Shown: piece by piece, positions 32,690-44,715 of the stretch
How the letters are laid out: every line of letters begins with the position of its first letter
Position numbering within the stretch: the stretch's first letter is position 1
From: Mixophyes australis
Taxonomy: Eukaryota > Chordata > Amphibia > Anura > Limnodynastidae
DNA length: 64,000 nt
Assembly: GCA_036250195.1 (NCBI GenBank)
Contig: JAVHZZ010000073.1
Coordinates: 310,001 to 374,000 of the forward strand
Direction of reading: 5' to 3'
Made by a program: the position numbers and the translations under genes
Notes under the pieces: model-generated
Told to the model about the DNA's origin: nothing
Seen by the model: the letters and a program-made list of their open reading frames with translations, nothing else
Databases searched by the model: none

Positions 32690-33271
32690 TTGTACAGTCT
32701 ATAATGGCTGAATTTTTTGGTATTTTATACAAGTGGAGGGGGGCCTAGAGAGACAGAAACCAAACTGTCTTTCTCCATGTCAATTAATATTGTACCGTCT
32801 ATAATGGCTGAATTTTTTAGTATTTTATACAAGTGGAGGGGGGCCTTGAGAGACAGAAACCAAACTGGCTTTTTCCATTTCTTTACATATTTAACTATAA
32901 GTGTAGGGTGTAATATACATTCAAAGACGATGGCTGCATTGCCAATATGCATAGATGGAGAGGAAGACAATCTGTTTTGTGTGTAGAATAGGCCTACCAA
33001 CGAAGAATTAAACTGTTTTTTTGGATGATTTATTACCTCAACAATTAGATTACTCGTCTCTAAAACAGTTGGAGCACTAAATTGGGTTAATTTAGGCCCA
33101 AAAACATGGATTTTCCAAAAAAATAGCAAAACAAAACCAACTAAAACCAAAACCAAAACCAAAACACGCAATGGCGGTTTTGCAAAACCAAAACCAAAAC
33201 CAAAACACGACGGTAATCCAGATCCAAAACCGAATCCAAAACCAAAACACGGTGGTCAGTGACCATCTCTA
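32690..33271. repeat. hAT-1 copy 1 3' UTR duplication and CAAAAC-rich right end
   Basis: A block of about 111 bp (ATTGTAC-GTCTATAATGGCTG to the next) occurs twice at 32690-32880 but once in copy 2. ATTAAA near 33007 may be a poly-A signal. 33130-33255 is rich in ACCAAAACCAAAAC, then ends at the inverted terminus. Confidence 0.7.
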
Positions 33272-33390
33272 TATTAAACACAGGGAGAGCGTACAAACTC
33301 CACACAGATAAGGCCATGGTTGGGAATTGAACTCGCAACCCCAGTGTTGTAAGGCAGGAGTGCTAACCACTAGGCCACAATATTGTCCTT
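33272..33390 (-). mobile_element. SINE head fragment, minus strand
   Basis: GTGGCCTAGTGGTTAGCACT on the minus strand through GGCCTTATCTGTGTGGAG. It is the inverted partner of the head at 33673 and is cut by hAT-1 on its left. Confidence 0.75.
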
Positions 33391-33437
33391 AATGCAAGCG
33401 CCATGTATGTATCATTTATTGATCTAAAATAAATTTT

Positions 33438-33462
33438 AACCTAACCCTAACCCTAACCCTAA
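33438..33462. repeat. Short interstitial telomere repeat (CCCTAA)
   Basis: About four CCTAA/CCCTAA units, the vertebrate telomere motif. It lies between the SINE fragment and a short inverted copy of the segment seen at 35188-35224, so it marks a rearrangement junction. Confidence 0.85.
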
Positions 33463-33672
33463 TTCTCATGTGCCTGGGAATTAAAGGTAGATCCTACCCC
33501 TACCAGACTTGCAGAAATAAGTTTGTGATTTCATTTGGGCTGGGAGGACAGACAAAAGAGAACACACAGAGAATTTTACTAACTGGAAAATACATAAAAT
33601 ACATAAAATCCTCCGGATTCACTGGAATTTATTTTAGAACAATAAATGATACATACATGGCTCTTGCATAAA

Positions 33673-35313
33673 GGGCAGTATGGTGGCCTAGTGGTTAGCA
33701 CTCCTGCCTTACAAAACTGGGGTTGTGAGTTCAATTCCTGACCCTGGCCTTATATGTGTGGAGTTAGTATGCTCTCCCTGTGTTTGATGTATAAATAGCC
33801 GATGACAGTTACTGTAATTTAGAAACTTTTTTTCCCCCATTAACAATTAACTGGGCACATCTTTTTCTCTTACGCCGGCCAATGGCCCGATGTCGCAGCG
33901 TGTAGCTACGGCTCAAAGTCTCCGCAGTGCGCTGCGTTGTAGCGTTGCCTCGGGTCCAAAGACTGCCCACAGCGAGTGCCCGAGTTTGGATGAATTGCTA
34001 AAATTCTTGATTATTTGTGGACAATGAATATCAGAGAGGAGACACAAAGAAGCAGTGGGTATTTTATTGCTCTCGATTCCCACCAGAAAGAAGCCTGGCT
34101 TGGAAAAGCAACACAGAAAACCCCAGTCCTGTTTTTTTCTGGCTATTTTCAAGAATTCACTGAAATCCAGTGAAATCATCCAGATCCAGTGGGACTGTTT
34201 TGAAATCAAAGGGTGATTGCAGTGATTTGAAATCAATCTCACTGACTCTGGGTGATTTCAGTTGATTTTCCCTGATTTCAGTGAATTGAAGAAATTTGAA
34301 GAAAAAAACCAGGACGGGGTTTTGGCTCATACTTCCAGTCTTATTTGATTGAATGCAAAAACCCAATTATTTGTGAACAATGGATATCAGACATAAGGAA
34401 AGGAAGGTGTGCAGAGGTACATTTGTGTAATTCCATCAAAGGAGGACTTTTTAAAGCCAGTCCTGTTTTTATCTGTAATTTTCCTTAATTCACTGAAATT
34501 AGGAGAAATCTATTAAAATCACCCGGGTTCAGTGGCACTGATTTGAAATCAGTGGGTGACAGTAATGATTTTACTTCAGTTTGTCAGAAATCTATAGGAC
34601 ATGACGTTCCTAAGGCTTCTGGGGAGGATTAGTTTGATCAAGATGAACACCCTACTAAAAGTCTTATTCCTCTTCCTACCCCTCCCAGACTTGCAGAAAT
34701 AAGTTTGTGATTTCATTTGGGCTGGGAGGACACACAAAAGAGAACATACAAACTCCACACAGATAAGGCCATGGTTGGGAATCAAACTCATGACCCCAGT
34801 GCTGTAAGGCAGAAGTGCTAACCACTAAGCCACTGTGCTGCCTGTAATTTGTTCTGAGTTTCTTGTCATTTGTCAGGTATAGCCTTGGAACTGCTCTTCC
34901 TTCTTCCTCGACATCTGGCAACGGCAGAAACCCACATGCAACTTTTACTTATTGAAATCCGAAGCTTCAGAAATCATTGCTCCATCGATGACTTCCCTGC
35001 TATGTCCAAATAAGTTAAAGGGGTTGCATGGCTCCGCCCAGTCAGAGGGTTGGGCCAATGATTCAGCCAATAAGCTCTCAACAGCGCCTATAAGACACCC
35101 ATATGCCCCTCCCACAGCAGGTATTTGTCCTAAAAGCTGTTAGGAATTAGTATCTAGCTTCTATTAGTAGGGTTGTTTCTCTAAGAGGCCAAGATCTACC
35201 TTTAAATCCCAGGCACATGAGAATTTTACTAAGTGGAAAATACAGAAAATCCTCTGGATTCACTGGAATTTATTTTAGATCAATAAATGATACATACATG
35301 GCTCTTGCATTGA
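33673..35313. repeat. 1.63-kb tandem unit, copy 1, with inverted SINE heads
   Basis: It opens with a plus SINE head joined directly to its tail (33673-33800, internal deletion) and contains a minus SINE head at about 34740-34842. Between them are a CGGCCAATGG...GTCTCCGCAGTGCGCTG segment and a foldback-prone stretch (34150-34290, CACTGAAATC against GATTTCAGTG). It is about 98 percent identical by eye to unit 2. No gene is visible; open frames repeat from unit to unit. Confidence 0.85.
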
Positions 35314-36939
35314 GGACAGCACGGTGGCCTAGTGGTTAGCACTCCTGCCTTACAACACTGGGGTTGTGAGTTCAATTCCCGACCATGGCCTTATCTGTGT
35401 GGAGTTTGTACCTGTGTATGCTATATAAATAGCCGATGACAGTTACTGTACTTTAGAAACTTTTTCCTCACAATTAACTAGGCACATCTTTTTCTCTTAC
35501 GCCGGCCAATGGCCCGATGTCACAGCGTGTAGCCACGGCTCAAAGTCTCCGCAGTGCGCTGTGTTGTAGCGTTGCCTCGGGTCTAAAGACCGCCCACAGC
35601 GAGTGCCCGCGTTTGGATGAATTGCTAAAATTCTTGATTATTTGTGGACAATGAATATCAGAGAAGAGACACAAAGAAGCAGTGGGTATTTTATTGCTCT
35701 CGGTTCCCACCAGAAAGAAGCCTGGCTTGGAAAAGCAACACAGAAAACCCCAGTCCTGTTTTTTTCTGGCTATTTTCAAGAATTCACTGAAATCCAGTGA
35801 AATCATCCAGATCCAGTGGGACTGTTTTGAAATCAAGGGGTGATTGCAGTGATTTGAAATCAATCTCACTGAATCTGGGTGATTTCAGTTGATTTTCCCT
35901 GATTTCAGTGAATTGAAGAAATTTGAAGAAAAAAACCAGGACGGGTTTTGGCTCATACTTCCAGTCTTATTTGATTGAATGCAAAAACCCAATTATTTGT
36001 GAACAATGGATATCAGACATAAGGAAAGGAAGGTGTGCAGAGGTACATTTGTGTAATTCCATCAAAGGAGGACTTTTTAAAGCCAGTCCTGTTTTTATCT
36101 GTAATTTTCCTTAATTCACTGAAATCAGGAGAAATCTAGTAAAATCACCCGGGTTCAGTGGCACTGATTTGAAATCAGTGGGTGACAGTAATGATTTTAC
36201 TTCAGTTTGTCAGAAATCTATAGGACATGACGTTCCTAAGGCTTCTGGGGAGGATTAGTTTGATCAAGATGAACACCCTACTAAAAGTCTTATTCCTCTT
36301 CCTACCCCTCCCAGACTTGCAGAAATAAGTTTGTGATTTCATTTGGGCTGGGAGGACACACAAAAGAGAACATACAAACTCCACACAGATAAGGCCATGG
36401 TTGGGAATCAAACTCATGACCCCAGTGCTGTAAGGCAGAAGTGCTAACCACTAAGCCACTGTGCTGCCTGTAATTTGTTCTGAGTTTCTTGTCATTTGTC
36501 AGGTATAGCCTTGGAACTGCTCTTCCTTCTTCCTCGACATCTGGCAACGGCAGAAACCCACATGCAACTTTTACTTATTGAAATCCGAAGCTCCAGAAAT
36601 CATTGCTCCATCGATGACTTCCCTGCTATGTCCAAATAAGTTAAAGGGGTTGCATGGCTCCGCCCAGTCAGAGGGTTGGGCCAATGATTCAGCCAATAAG
36701 CTCTCAACAGCGCCTATAAGACACCCATCTGCCCCTCCCACAGCAGGTATTTGTCCTAAAAGCTGTTAGGAATTAGTATCTAGCTTCTATTAGTAGGGTT
36801 GTTTCTCTAAGAGGCCAAGATCTACCTTTAAATCCCAGGCACATGAGAATTTTACTAAGTGGAAAATACAGAAAATCCTCTGGATTCACTGGAATTTATT
36901 TTAGATCAATAAATGATACATACATGGCTCTTGCATTGA
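35314..36939. repeat. 1.63-kb tandem unit, copy 2
   Basis: Direct repeat of 33673-35313 at a spacing of about 1626 bp, with the same plus SINE head at 35314, foldback stretch and minus SINE head at about 36366-36468. Confidence 0.88.
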
Positions 36940-38270
36940 GGACAGCACGGTGGCCTAGTGGTTAGCACTCCTGCCTTACAACACTGGGGTTGTGAGTTCA
37001 ATTCCCGACCATGGCCTTATCTGTGTGGAGTTTGTACGCTCTCCCTGTGTATGCTATATAAATAGCCGATGACAGTTACTGTACTTTAGAAACTTTTTCC
37101 TCACAATTAACTAGGCACATCTTTTTCTCTTATGCCGGCCAATGGCCCGATGTCACAGCGTGTAGCCACGGCTCAAAGTCTCCGCAGTGCGCTGTGTTGT
37201 AGCGTTGCCTCGGGTCTAAAGACCGCCCACAGCGAGTGCCCGCGTTTGGATGAATTGCTAAAATTCTTGATTATTTGTGGACAATGAATATCAGAGAAGA
37301 GACACAAAGAAGCAGTGGGTATTTTATTGTTATTTGTGGACAATGAATATCAGAGAGGAGACACAAAGAAGCAGTGGGTATTTTATTGCTCTCGGTTCCC
37401 ACCAGAATGAAGCCTGGCTTGGAAAAGCTACACATAAAACCCCAGTCTTGTTTTTTTCTGGCTATTTTCCACAATTCACTGAAATCCAGTGAAATCACCC
37501 AGATCCAGTGGGACTGATTTGAAATCAAGGGATGATTGCAGTGATTTGAAATCAATCTCACTGAATCTGGGTGATTTCAGTTGATTTTCCCTGATTTCAG
37601 TGAATTGAAGAAATTTGAAGAAAAATACCAGGACGGGGTTTTGGCTCATACTTCCAGTCTTATTTGATTGAATGCAAAAACCCAATTATTTGTGAACAAT
37701 GGATATCAGACATAAGGAAAGGAAGGTGTGCAGAGGTACATTTGTGTAATTCCATCAAAGCAGGACTTTTTAAAGCCAGTCCTGTTTTTATCTGTAATTT
37801 TCCTTAATTCACTGAAATCAGGAGAAATCTAGTAAAATCACCCAGGTTCAGTGGCACTGATTTGAAATCAGTGGGTGACAGTAATGATTTTACTTCAGTT
37901 TGTCAGATATCTGGGTGAATTCAGTGGATTGAAGAAGATTCAAGATAAGAAAAACAGGACAGGCTCAAATTTGTTTACGGGGAATTATATTCCACTAATC
38001 TTCAAGTTACGCTCTTAATATAGGACATGGTGTTCCTAAGGCTTCTGTGGAGGATTAATATTATCAAGATGAGCACCCTACTAAAAGTCTTATTCCTCTT
38101 CCTCCCAGACTTGCAGAAATAAGTTTGTGATTTCGTTTGAGCTGGGAGAACAAACACAGAGAAAACACACAAACTCCACACATATAAGGTCATGGTAGGG
38201 AATCAAACTCATGACCCCAGTGCTGTGAGGCAGAAGTGCTAACCACTGAGCCACCATGCTGCTATACTCT
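36940..38270. repeat. 1.63-kb tandem unit, copy 3 (diverged)
   Basis: It opens with the SINE head at 36940 and includes a 64-bp local duplication (ATTTGTGGACAATGAATATC at 37272 and 37332). From about 37905 to 38015 it retains a segment missing from copies 1 and 2. The minus SINE head is at about 38142-38265. This copy is probably closest to the ancestral unit. Confidence 0.8.
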
Positions 38271-38445
38271 AAATGTCCCTCTCTATCTCCTCCTTGGCTC
38301 ATCAGGCTGCCCCACATCCCACAGCTGGCCCTACCCTCCAACGCTGGGCTTGTTTGAGGAAACTAAAACACATTTCTTACATATTGTCTCCTCTCACCAC
38401 ACTGACCCACAATCCAAACTTCCCACCAGGACTACAGCCGGGGGT

Positions 38446-38725
38446 TTTTCAGTGGTTAGCACCTCTGCTTTGCAGTATTGGGGTCTTGAGTACAATTCCC
38501 ACCCATGACCTTATCTGGGTAGAGGTTGTATGTTGCCCACATTTGCATGGGTTTCATCACACAATCCAAAAACATACTAGTAGGTTGCTTTGCTGCTATT
38601 AAATTGACTTTAGTCTGTGTATGTGAGGGAATTTACACTGTAAGCGCCAATGGTCAAGGACTGATGTGAGTTCTCTGTACAGCGCTGCGGAATTAGTGGC
38701 GCTATATAAATAGCTGATGATGATA
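38446..38725 (+). mobile_element. Fuller V-SINE-like element, plus strand
   Basis: It runs from CAGTGGTTAGCACC through GGGTTTCATCACACAATCC to GGCGCTATATAAATAGCTGATGATG. It shows what the head-tail fusions at 33673, 35314 and 36940 lost. It is followed by a partial fourth copy of the GTCTCCGCAGTGCGCTG segment (38780-38860). Confidence 0.75.
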
Positions 38726-38989
38726 GTTGCTATAATTTAGAAACCTTTTTTTTTCCTTTCAAAATTAACTGGACGCATACTCTTATGCCGGCCTATGGCC
38801 ACATGTTGCACCAAGTAGCCACGACTCAAAGTCTCCGCAGTGCGCTGTGTTGTAGACTGACCGCGCCCTGCCCCCTCCCACCACGACCTTCTCAGGATCT
38901 CCCGGAATTCACTTTTCAAAGGTTGGTAAGTATGTAAGATATCAAGAACATGGACCAGTTGCCAATGAGAAATTTTGGTCCCTTATTAC

Positions 38990-41900
38990 TAGAGATGGGC
39001 GGGTCCGGTTCCCCGAGAACCGAACCCACCCGAACTTTGGCTATCCGAGTACCGAGCTGAGGAGAAGCTCGGTACTCTCCCGCCCGTTCCGAATCCAAAT
39101 CGAGGCCGAACGTCATCGTGACGTCGTCGGATCTCGGGGCTCGGTTCTCGCGATACTTCAACATTATAAATACACGCCTCTACAGCAATCCATCGCCATT
39201 TGACAGAGGGAGAGAGCAGGGTGTAGTCACAGGCTGATTAGAGCAGGGACAGAGAATCAAATATTCTTCTTGCAATTGCTCTAACAAAAATCGCTAGAGA
39301 AGAGAGGAGGATAGAGGTTTATTATTTTTTGTTAATATTTGGCACTCCCCAGTGCTTTTGGGGTGTCCCCCATAATTGTGCATTAATATTTCTGGCTGTC
39401 AAAAGTCATATCTGTCAGCAGTATCTACCAAATAATTTTTAGCACTCCCCAGTGCTTTTGGGGTGTCCTCCCTAATTGTGCATAAATATTTCTGTCTGTC
39501 AAAAGTCATATCTGTCAACAGAGTGTTTCCAAATCAGTGCAAAAAACAAAAAAAAAAAAAATTTTTTACTGTATTGAAGCGAAAAAGAAGTGTTACTGAG
39601 CAAAAGTTAAGTGCCGATAAAAAAAAAAATTGCAAACATGCCATTCTACACACGCAGTGGCAAAGAGAGAATGAGGCCTTCACCTTTGGCTATTAGTGGC
39701 AGATCCCAAAAAGTTACCCAGCCTACAATTGGTGCACAACTACTGTTACGCGTCAAAGCCGAGCTGCAAGATAACAGTGAGGCATTACAGGAGAATGTTT
39801 GCTCTGATTCACAAATGACAACAATCCCTGTGGAGAGTCCATCCAACAGTGGGATGTCTAATCGTGAGCATTCTGCTGATGTGTGCCTTAATAGCCCGAG
39901 TGTAGCCGGTGATACCCAAATTGAGGATGCCACTTTGGAATTAGAAGAGGATGAGGGGGAGATTTGTGTAGGCGATGAGGGCGCTAATGAGGATGTTGAT
40001 GAAGATGAGGTTGTTTGTGTAAGTCCTGCACCAGTGGCAGCAGTTCTGGCACGTGACAAGAAAAAGGCCATTGTCATACCTCGGCATAAAACAAAAAAAT
40101 CCACTTCTTATGTGTGGAATTATTTCTACCCAAATCCAGACAACAATTGTATAGCCATTTGTAGTGTATGTCAAGCCACAGTCAGTCGAGGGAGGGACCT
40201 TAACCATCTTGGAACCTCGTCTATGTTACGCCATTTAACAAAAGTTCATGGCAAAGTGTTGGGAAAAACTGAAAGTTCTTCCCAAAAAATTACAAGCACT
40301 CCCTCATCAGCTAAGACCCTCCGCTCACCGACATCCCGGCGGCTACAAAATACACCCACCACACCATCCTCATCAATATCCTCAGTAGCGCTCGGAGTTA
40401 GCCTGGCATCCCACTTAAGGCTGGATGACTCCTGCACTATTATTGATTCCTCTGAAGAAAGTGTTAGTCCCACTGCTGCTGCTGTTGCTGCTGCTGGGGG
40501 TGAATCGTCATCCCAGAGGCAGGTTAATAAAATGAGCAGTCCTACATTTCAGCAATTAACTGTGAAACAATCATTTGCGAGGGGAAGCAAATATGACAGC
40601 AGTCACCCAGTCGCCAAGCGAATCACAGACGCCATGGCTGCAATGTTAGTGTTAGATCTGCGTCCAATCTCCACAATAAACGCAGCTGGTTTTTCACAGT
40701 TAATTGAGGTTTTGTGTCCGTGTTACAGAATTCCATCGCGACACCATTTCTTCCGTAAAGCAATTCCACAACTATACCAAAAAGTGTGTAAAAATGTAGA
40801 GATTGCGCTGAAAAATGCCATTCTGCCCACTGTCCACTTAACCACAGATATGTGGACAAGTGGAAGTGGCCAAACCAAAGACTATATGACTGTGACAGCC
40901 CACTGGGTTGGTCATTCACCTTCACCAGCAGGAACAGCAGCAGCATGTACACCACTACGTAACATTTGTCACAGGCAGGCCACTCTTTGTATCACCGGCT
41001 TCACTAACAGGCATACAGCTGACAATTTGTTATGCAAACCGAGAAATGTGATTGATGCATGGCTTATACCACTCGTACTCTCCCCAGGGTATGTCATTTC
41101 TGATAACGCCAACAATATAGTGCGAGCATTACAGCTGGGTGATTTCCAACATATTTCCTGTTGCGCTCACACCATCAACTTGGTGGTGCAGAGCTTCCTA
41201 CGAAATAACCGTGAGGTGCAGGAGATGCTTTCGGTGGCCCGTAAAATTTCAGGCCATTTCAGGCATTCAGCCACAGCATGTAGGAGATAACAGCAGCTCC
41301 AAGAGCAGTTTAACTTGCCCTGCCACCAACTTAAGCAAGAGGTGGTAACTAGGTGGAATTCCACCCTGTACATGCTTCAGAGGATGGAGGAACAGCGCAA
41401 AGCCATCCAAGCATATTGCACAAGCCATGACATTGGGAAAGGAGGGGGGATGTATTTCACTCTTGCACAGTGGGGAATCCTTTCAGTCCTGTGCAAGGTG
41501 CTGAAACCATTTGAAGTTGTGACGTGTGAGGTGAGTGCAGACTCTGCTAGTTTGAGCCAAGTCATTCCTTTAATTAGACTATTGGAAAAGCAGCTTGAGA
41601 AAATGAAGGAGGAGCTGAAAGCAAGCAATTCAGCAAAGTATGTTGGCCTTGTCGATCAAGTACTTAATTCGCTTCACAATGATCCTCGAGTTATTAAGAT
41701 CTTGAAATCGGATCAGTACGTTTTGGCCACTGTGCTTGATCCAAGGTTTAAAACCTACATTGAGTCTTTACTTGTAAATGAGCGAGATGTGAACTTTTGC
41801 AAGGAGCTATTGCTCAGCAAGTTGGCCGCTGAACTGGGCCTTAGCTTGACAACGTGTCCTCCTTCACTTTCTCAAGCAGCTGCTGCTCGTAAAAAATTAA

Positions 41901-43087
41901 ATTTCCAAAAAAGAAGCAGTGAAGACGCAGGGGGCAGAGCAGAACAATTTAACATCTGGGCTGGTTTGAAGGATTTTTCAAAAAAATGTGTCACTTTGCC
42001 ATAACTCCATCCAATACGAGTATAAACATGCAAAGGATGGTGGAGGATTACTTTCAAGAGGTAGTTGATATGGAAATGTCAGACAGTCCCTTTCCTTACT
42101 GGGAAGAAAAGCAGGGCATTTGGAAATCCATGTACAAACTTGCTTTACAATACCTAAGCTGCCCACCCTCCAGTGTGTACTCTGAACGAGTATTTAGTAC
42201 AGCCGGGAACTTAGTCAGTGATCGCTGTAGAAGGTTACTTCCCAAAAATGTGGAGAAAAAGATGTTTATAAAAATGAACTACATCTTCCACGAGGAAGGC
42301 CTTCACCATCCAAGACATCCAAGCACTGACTGTTCTCTAATGGCGGATTCAAGCGGCGATGAATTGAGTCTGTGATTATAACGTACACACCGATGAGGGT
42401 GAGGATGAAGCTAAGGATGATGACGATAACATCTTTTTAAAACTTTCTATGTAAGTGTAGGGTGCAATCTACCCCCAAAGAGGAAAGGGACTTGTGGCAT
42501 TTCCATATCACGTACCGTCTTGAAAGGCTGCCGTTTGGGCAATTTATCCTTAAGGGTAGGGTGTCATAGACAGAGTGACCCCAAACTGGCTTTCTCCATG
42601 TCAATTAATATTGTACAGTCTATAACGGCTGAATTTTTGGGTATTTTATACAAGTGGAGGGGGGGCCTATAGAGCCAGAAACCAAACTGCCTTTTTCCAT
42701 TTCTTTACATATTTAACTGTAAGTGTAGGGTGTAATATACATCCAAAGACGATGGCTGCATTGCCAATATGCATAGATGGAGAGGAAGACAATCTGTTTT
42801 GTGTGTAGAATAGACCTACCAACGAAGAATTAAACTGTTTTTTGGATGATTTATTACCTCTACAATTAGATTACTTATCTCTAAAACCGTTGGAGCACTA
42901 AATTGGGTTATTTTAGGCCCAAAAACATTGATTTTTCCAACAAAATAGCAAAACAAAACCAAACAAAACCAAAACTAAAACCAAAACACGCAATGGCGGT
43001 TTTGCAAAACCAAAACCAAAACACGACGGTAATCCAGATCCAAAACCGAATCCAAAACCAAAACACGGGCGTCAGTGACCATCTCTA
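38990..43087 (+). mobile_element. hAT-1 transposon, copy 2 (both termini, internally damaged)
   Basis: Same TAGAGATGG termini as copy 1. The flanks CTTATTAC and ATTCTAAC do not form a target duplication. Only about 1.75 of the 100-bp repeats remain: a deletion joins the second repeat (39517) to about codon 36 of the transposase. Confidence 0.92.
39520..42376 (+). pseudogene. BED-finger hAT transposase, copy 2, multiple lesions
   Basis: The N-terminus and start codon are lost by the repeat-to-CDS deletion. An expanded A-run at about 39618-39628 shifts the frame. TAA replaces the TTA Leu codon at 41287-41289, one C is lost near 42000, and two bases are lost near 42367, altering the tail. The BED finger, both Asp motifs and the hATC block are otherwise readable. 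Copy 2 keeps GAG where copy 1 has its stop, so that lesion arose in copy 1. Confidence 0.92.
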
Positions 43088-44715
43088 ATTCTAACCCAAA
43101 CTCTCTCTCAAATTACTACCCCATCTCCCAGCTCCCATGCCCCTTCAAACTTCACAAGAGAATTGCCTATACTCGCCTCACACGCTTCCTTTCTGCAAAC
43201 AACCTACTGGATCCCCTTGAGTCAAGCTTTCGTTCCCAACACTCCACAGAGACTGCGCTGACCAAGGTTGTTGTCAATGATCTGATCACAGCTAAAACTA
43301 AACGTGATTACTCTCTTCTAATTCTCCTGGATCTCTCTGCTGCATTTGACACTGTTGACCACTCTCTCCTCAAACAAATGCTACAATCCCTAGGTCTTGA
43401 AGGCACTGTCCTATCCTGGTTCTCATCCTACCTATCTAATCCCTCTTTCAGTGTTAATTTCTCTGGATCCACCTCTGCTCCACTTCCTTTATCAGTTGGA
43501 GTACCGCAAAGCTTAGTCCTAGGTCCTCTGCTATTCTCTATCTACACCACTTCTCTTGGAAAACTAATAAGTTCCTTTCAGTATCATCTCTATGCGGATG
43601 ATACACAAATCTATCTATCCTCTCCTGATCTTTCACCATCTGTGTTGTCTCGCGTTACTGACTGTCTTTCTGCCATTTCATCTTGGATGTCTTCTCGCCA
43701 ACTCAAACTCGATCTTTCAAAAACAGAATTAATAATATTCCCACCCAACAATAGAAGCTTCCTGCCTGATATTTCTATTTTTGTTGATAACATGACCATA
43801 AATCCCACCCTGCAAGCTCGTTGCCTAGGTGTAATCCTTGACTCACAACTATCCTTTGTTCCCCACATCATGTTACATACATCTAAAAAGCATTTTCAGA
43901 ATACGTACATATCTCCCACAAGACACTGCAAAAACATTAATTCATGCCCTCATCATCTCCCACATCGACTATTGCAATTCCCTCCTTACTGGTCTTCCCA
44001 AAGTCAGACTCAAACCCCTACAAACGCAGCGGCTAGATTGATTTTCCTAGAATCGTTCTTCCTCTGCTGAGCCACTCTGTCAGTCTCTACATTGGCTGCC
44101 TGTTTTTCACCGAATCCAATATAAATTACTTCTACTAACATACAAGGCCATCATCATTGCACCGACATACATCTCCTCACTTGTCTCAAAGTATCTCCCA
44201 ACTCGACACCTCCGTTCTGCACAAGATCTGCGTCTCTCTTCCACTCTCATCTCTTCCTCCCATTCCCATTAACAGGACTTTTTTCGGGCTGCACCCACTT
44301 TATGGAATTCCCTCCCTGGCACAATAAGACTTTCCTATAGTCTTCAAACTTTCAAGCGTTCTCTGAAAACCCACCTCTTCAGGGAAGCTTATAATATTCC
44401 TCAACCCCCATCTTAATCTCCCTAGGTTACCCTAAAACCATAATCTACACAGCTAACACAAGACAGCAACCGTCTGACCAACACTGCTGTGTGACTGATC
44501 ACACAGCCCACTGAATACTTTTTACCTCCGCAATCTGGCTGGATCAATATGCAATATGTAGCACTTACCCTCATGAATCAAAACTAGCATTGTCCTATAG
44601 ATTGTAAGCTTGCGAGCAGGGCCCTCTTACTTCTCTGTCTGTATTACCCAGTATTGTTTTATTACTGTGCTTGTTCCCAATTGTACAACGCTACGGATAT
44701 TGCTGGCGCTATATA
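43088..44715 (+). mobile_element. L2 LINE, 5'-truncated, decayed reverse transcriptase
   Basis: Reverse transcriptase of the L2 clade, with [54 protein letters not shown] and the catalytic [11 protein letters not shown]. The usual Gly after PQ is Leu-flanked (PQSLVLGP for PQGSVLGP). The frame holds to about 43880, then shifts twice (about 43880-43895 and about 44025). The C-terminal SLHWLPV and TFKRSLKTHLF parts are in other frames. The 3' UTR (TTGTAAGCTTGCGAGCAGG) ends at GGCGCTATATA, where a hAT element interrupts it; the tail resumes at 48550. The 5' end abuts hAT-1 copy 2. Confidence 0.92.

Larger units (their letters stand above)
27920..33271 (+). mobile_element. hAT-1 transposon, copy 1 (near-complete, about 5.35 kb)
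   Basis: It starts TAGAGATGGGCGGGTCCGG and ends GTCAGTGACCATCTCTA, giving 9-bp inverted termini TAGAGATGG. It has a palindrome-rich left end, TATA promoter, twelve 100-bp repeats, one transposase reading frame, a short duplicated 3' UTR block and a CAAAAC-rich right end. The flanks (GTATTAAT and TATTAAAC) are similar but not a clean 8-bp duplication, and the two sides belong to different repeats, so rearrangement after insertion is likely. Confidence 0.93.

Noticed and set aside
27912..33279. Clean 8-bp target duplication for hAT-1 copy 1
   Set aside because: Flanks GTATTAAT and TATTAAAC share only about 6-7 shifted bases, and the two sides belong to different sequence contexts.
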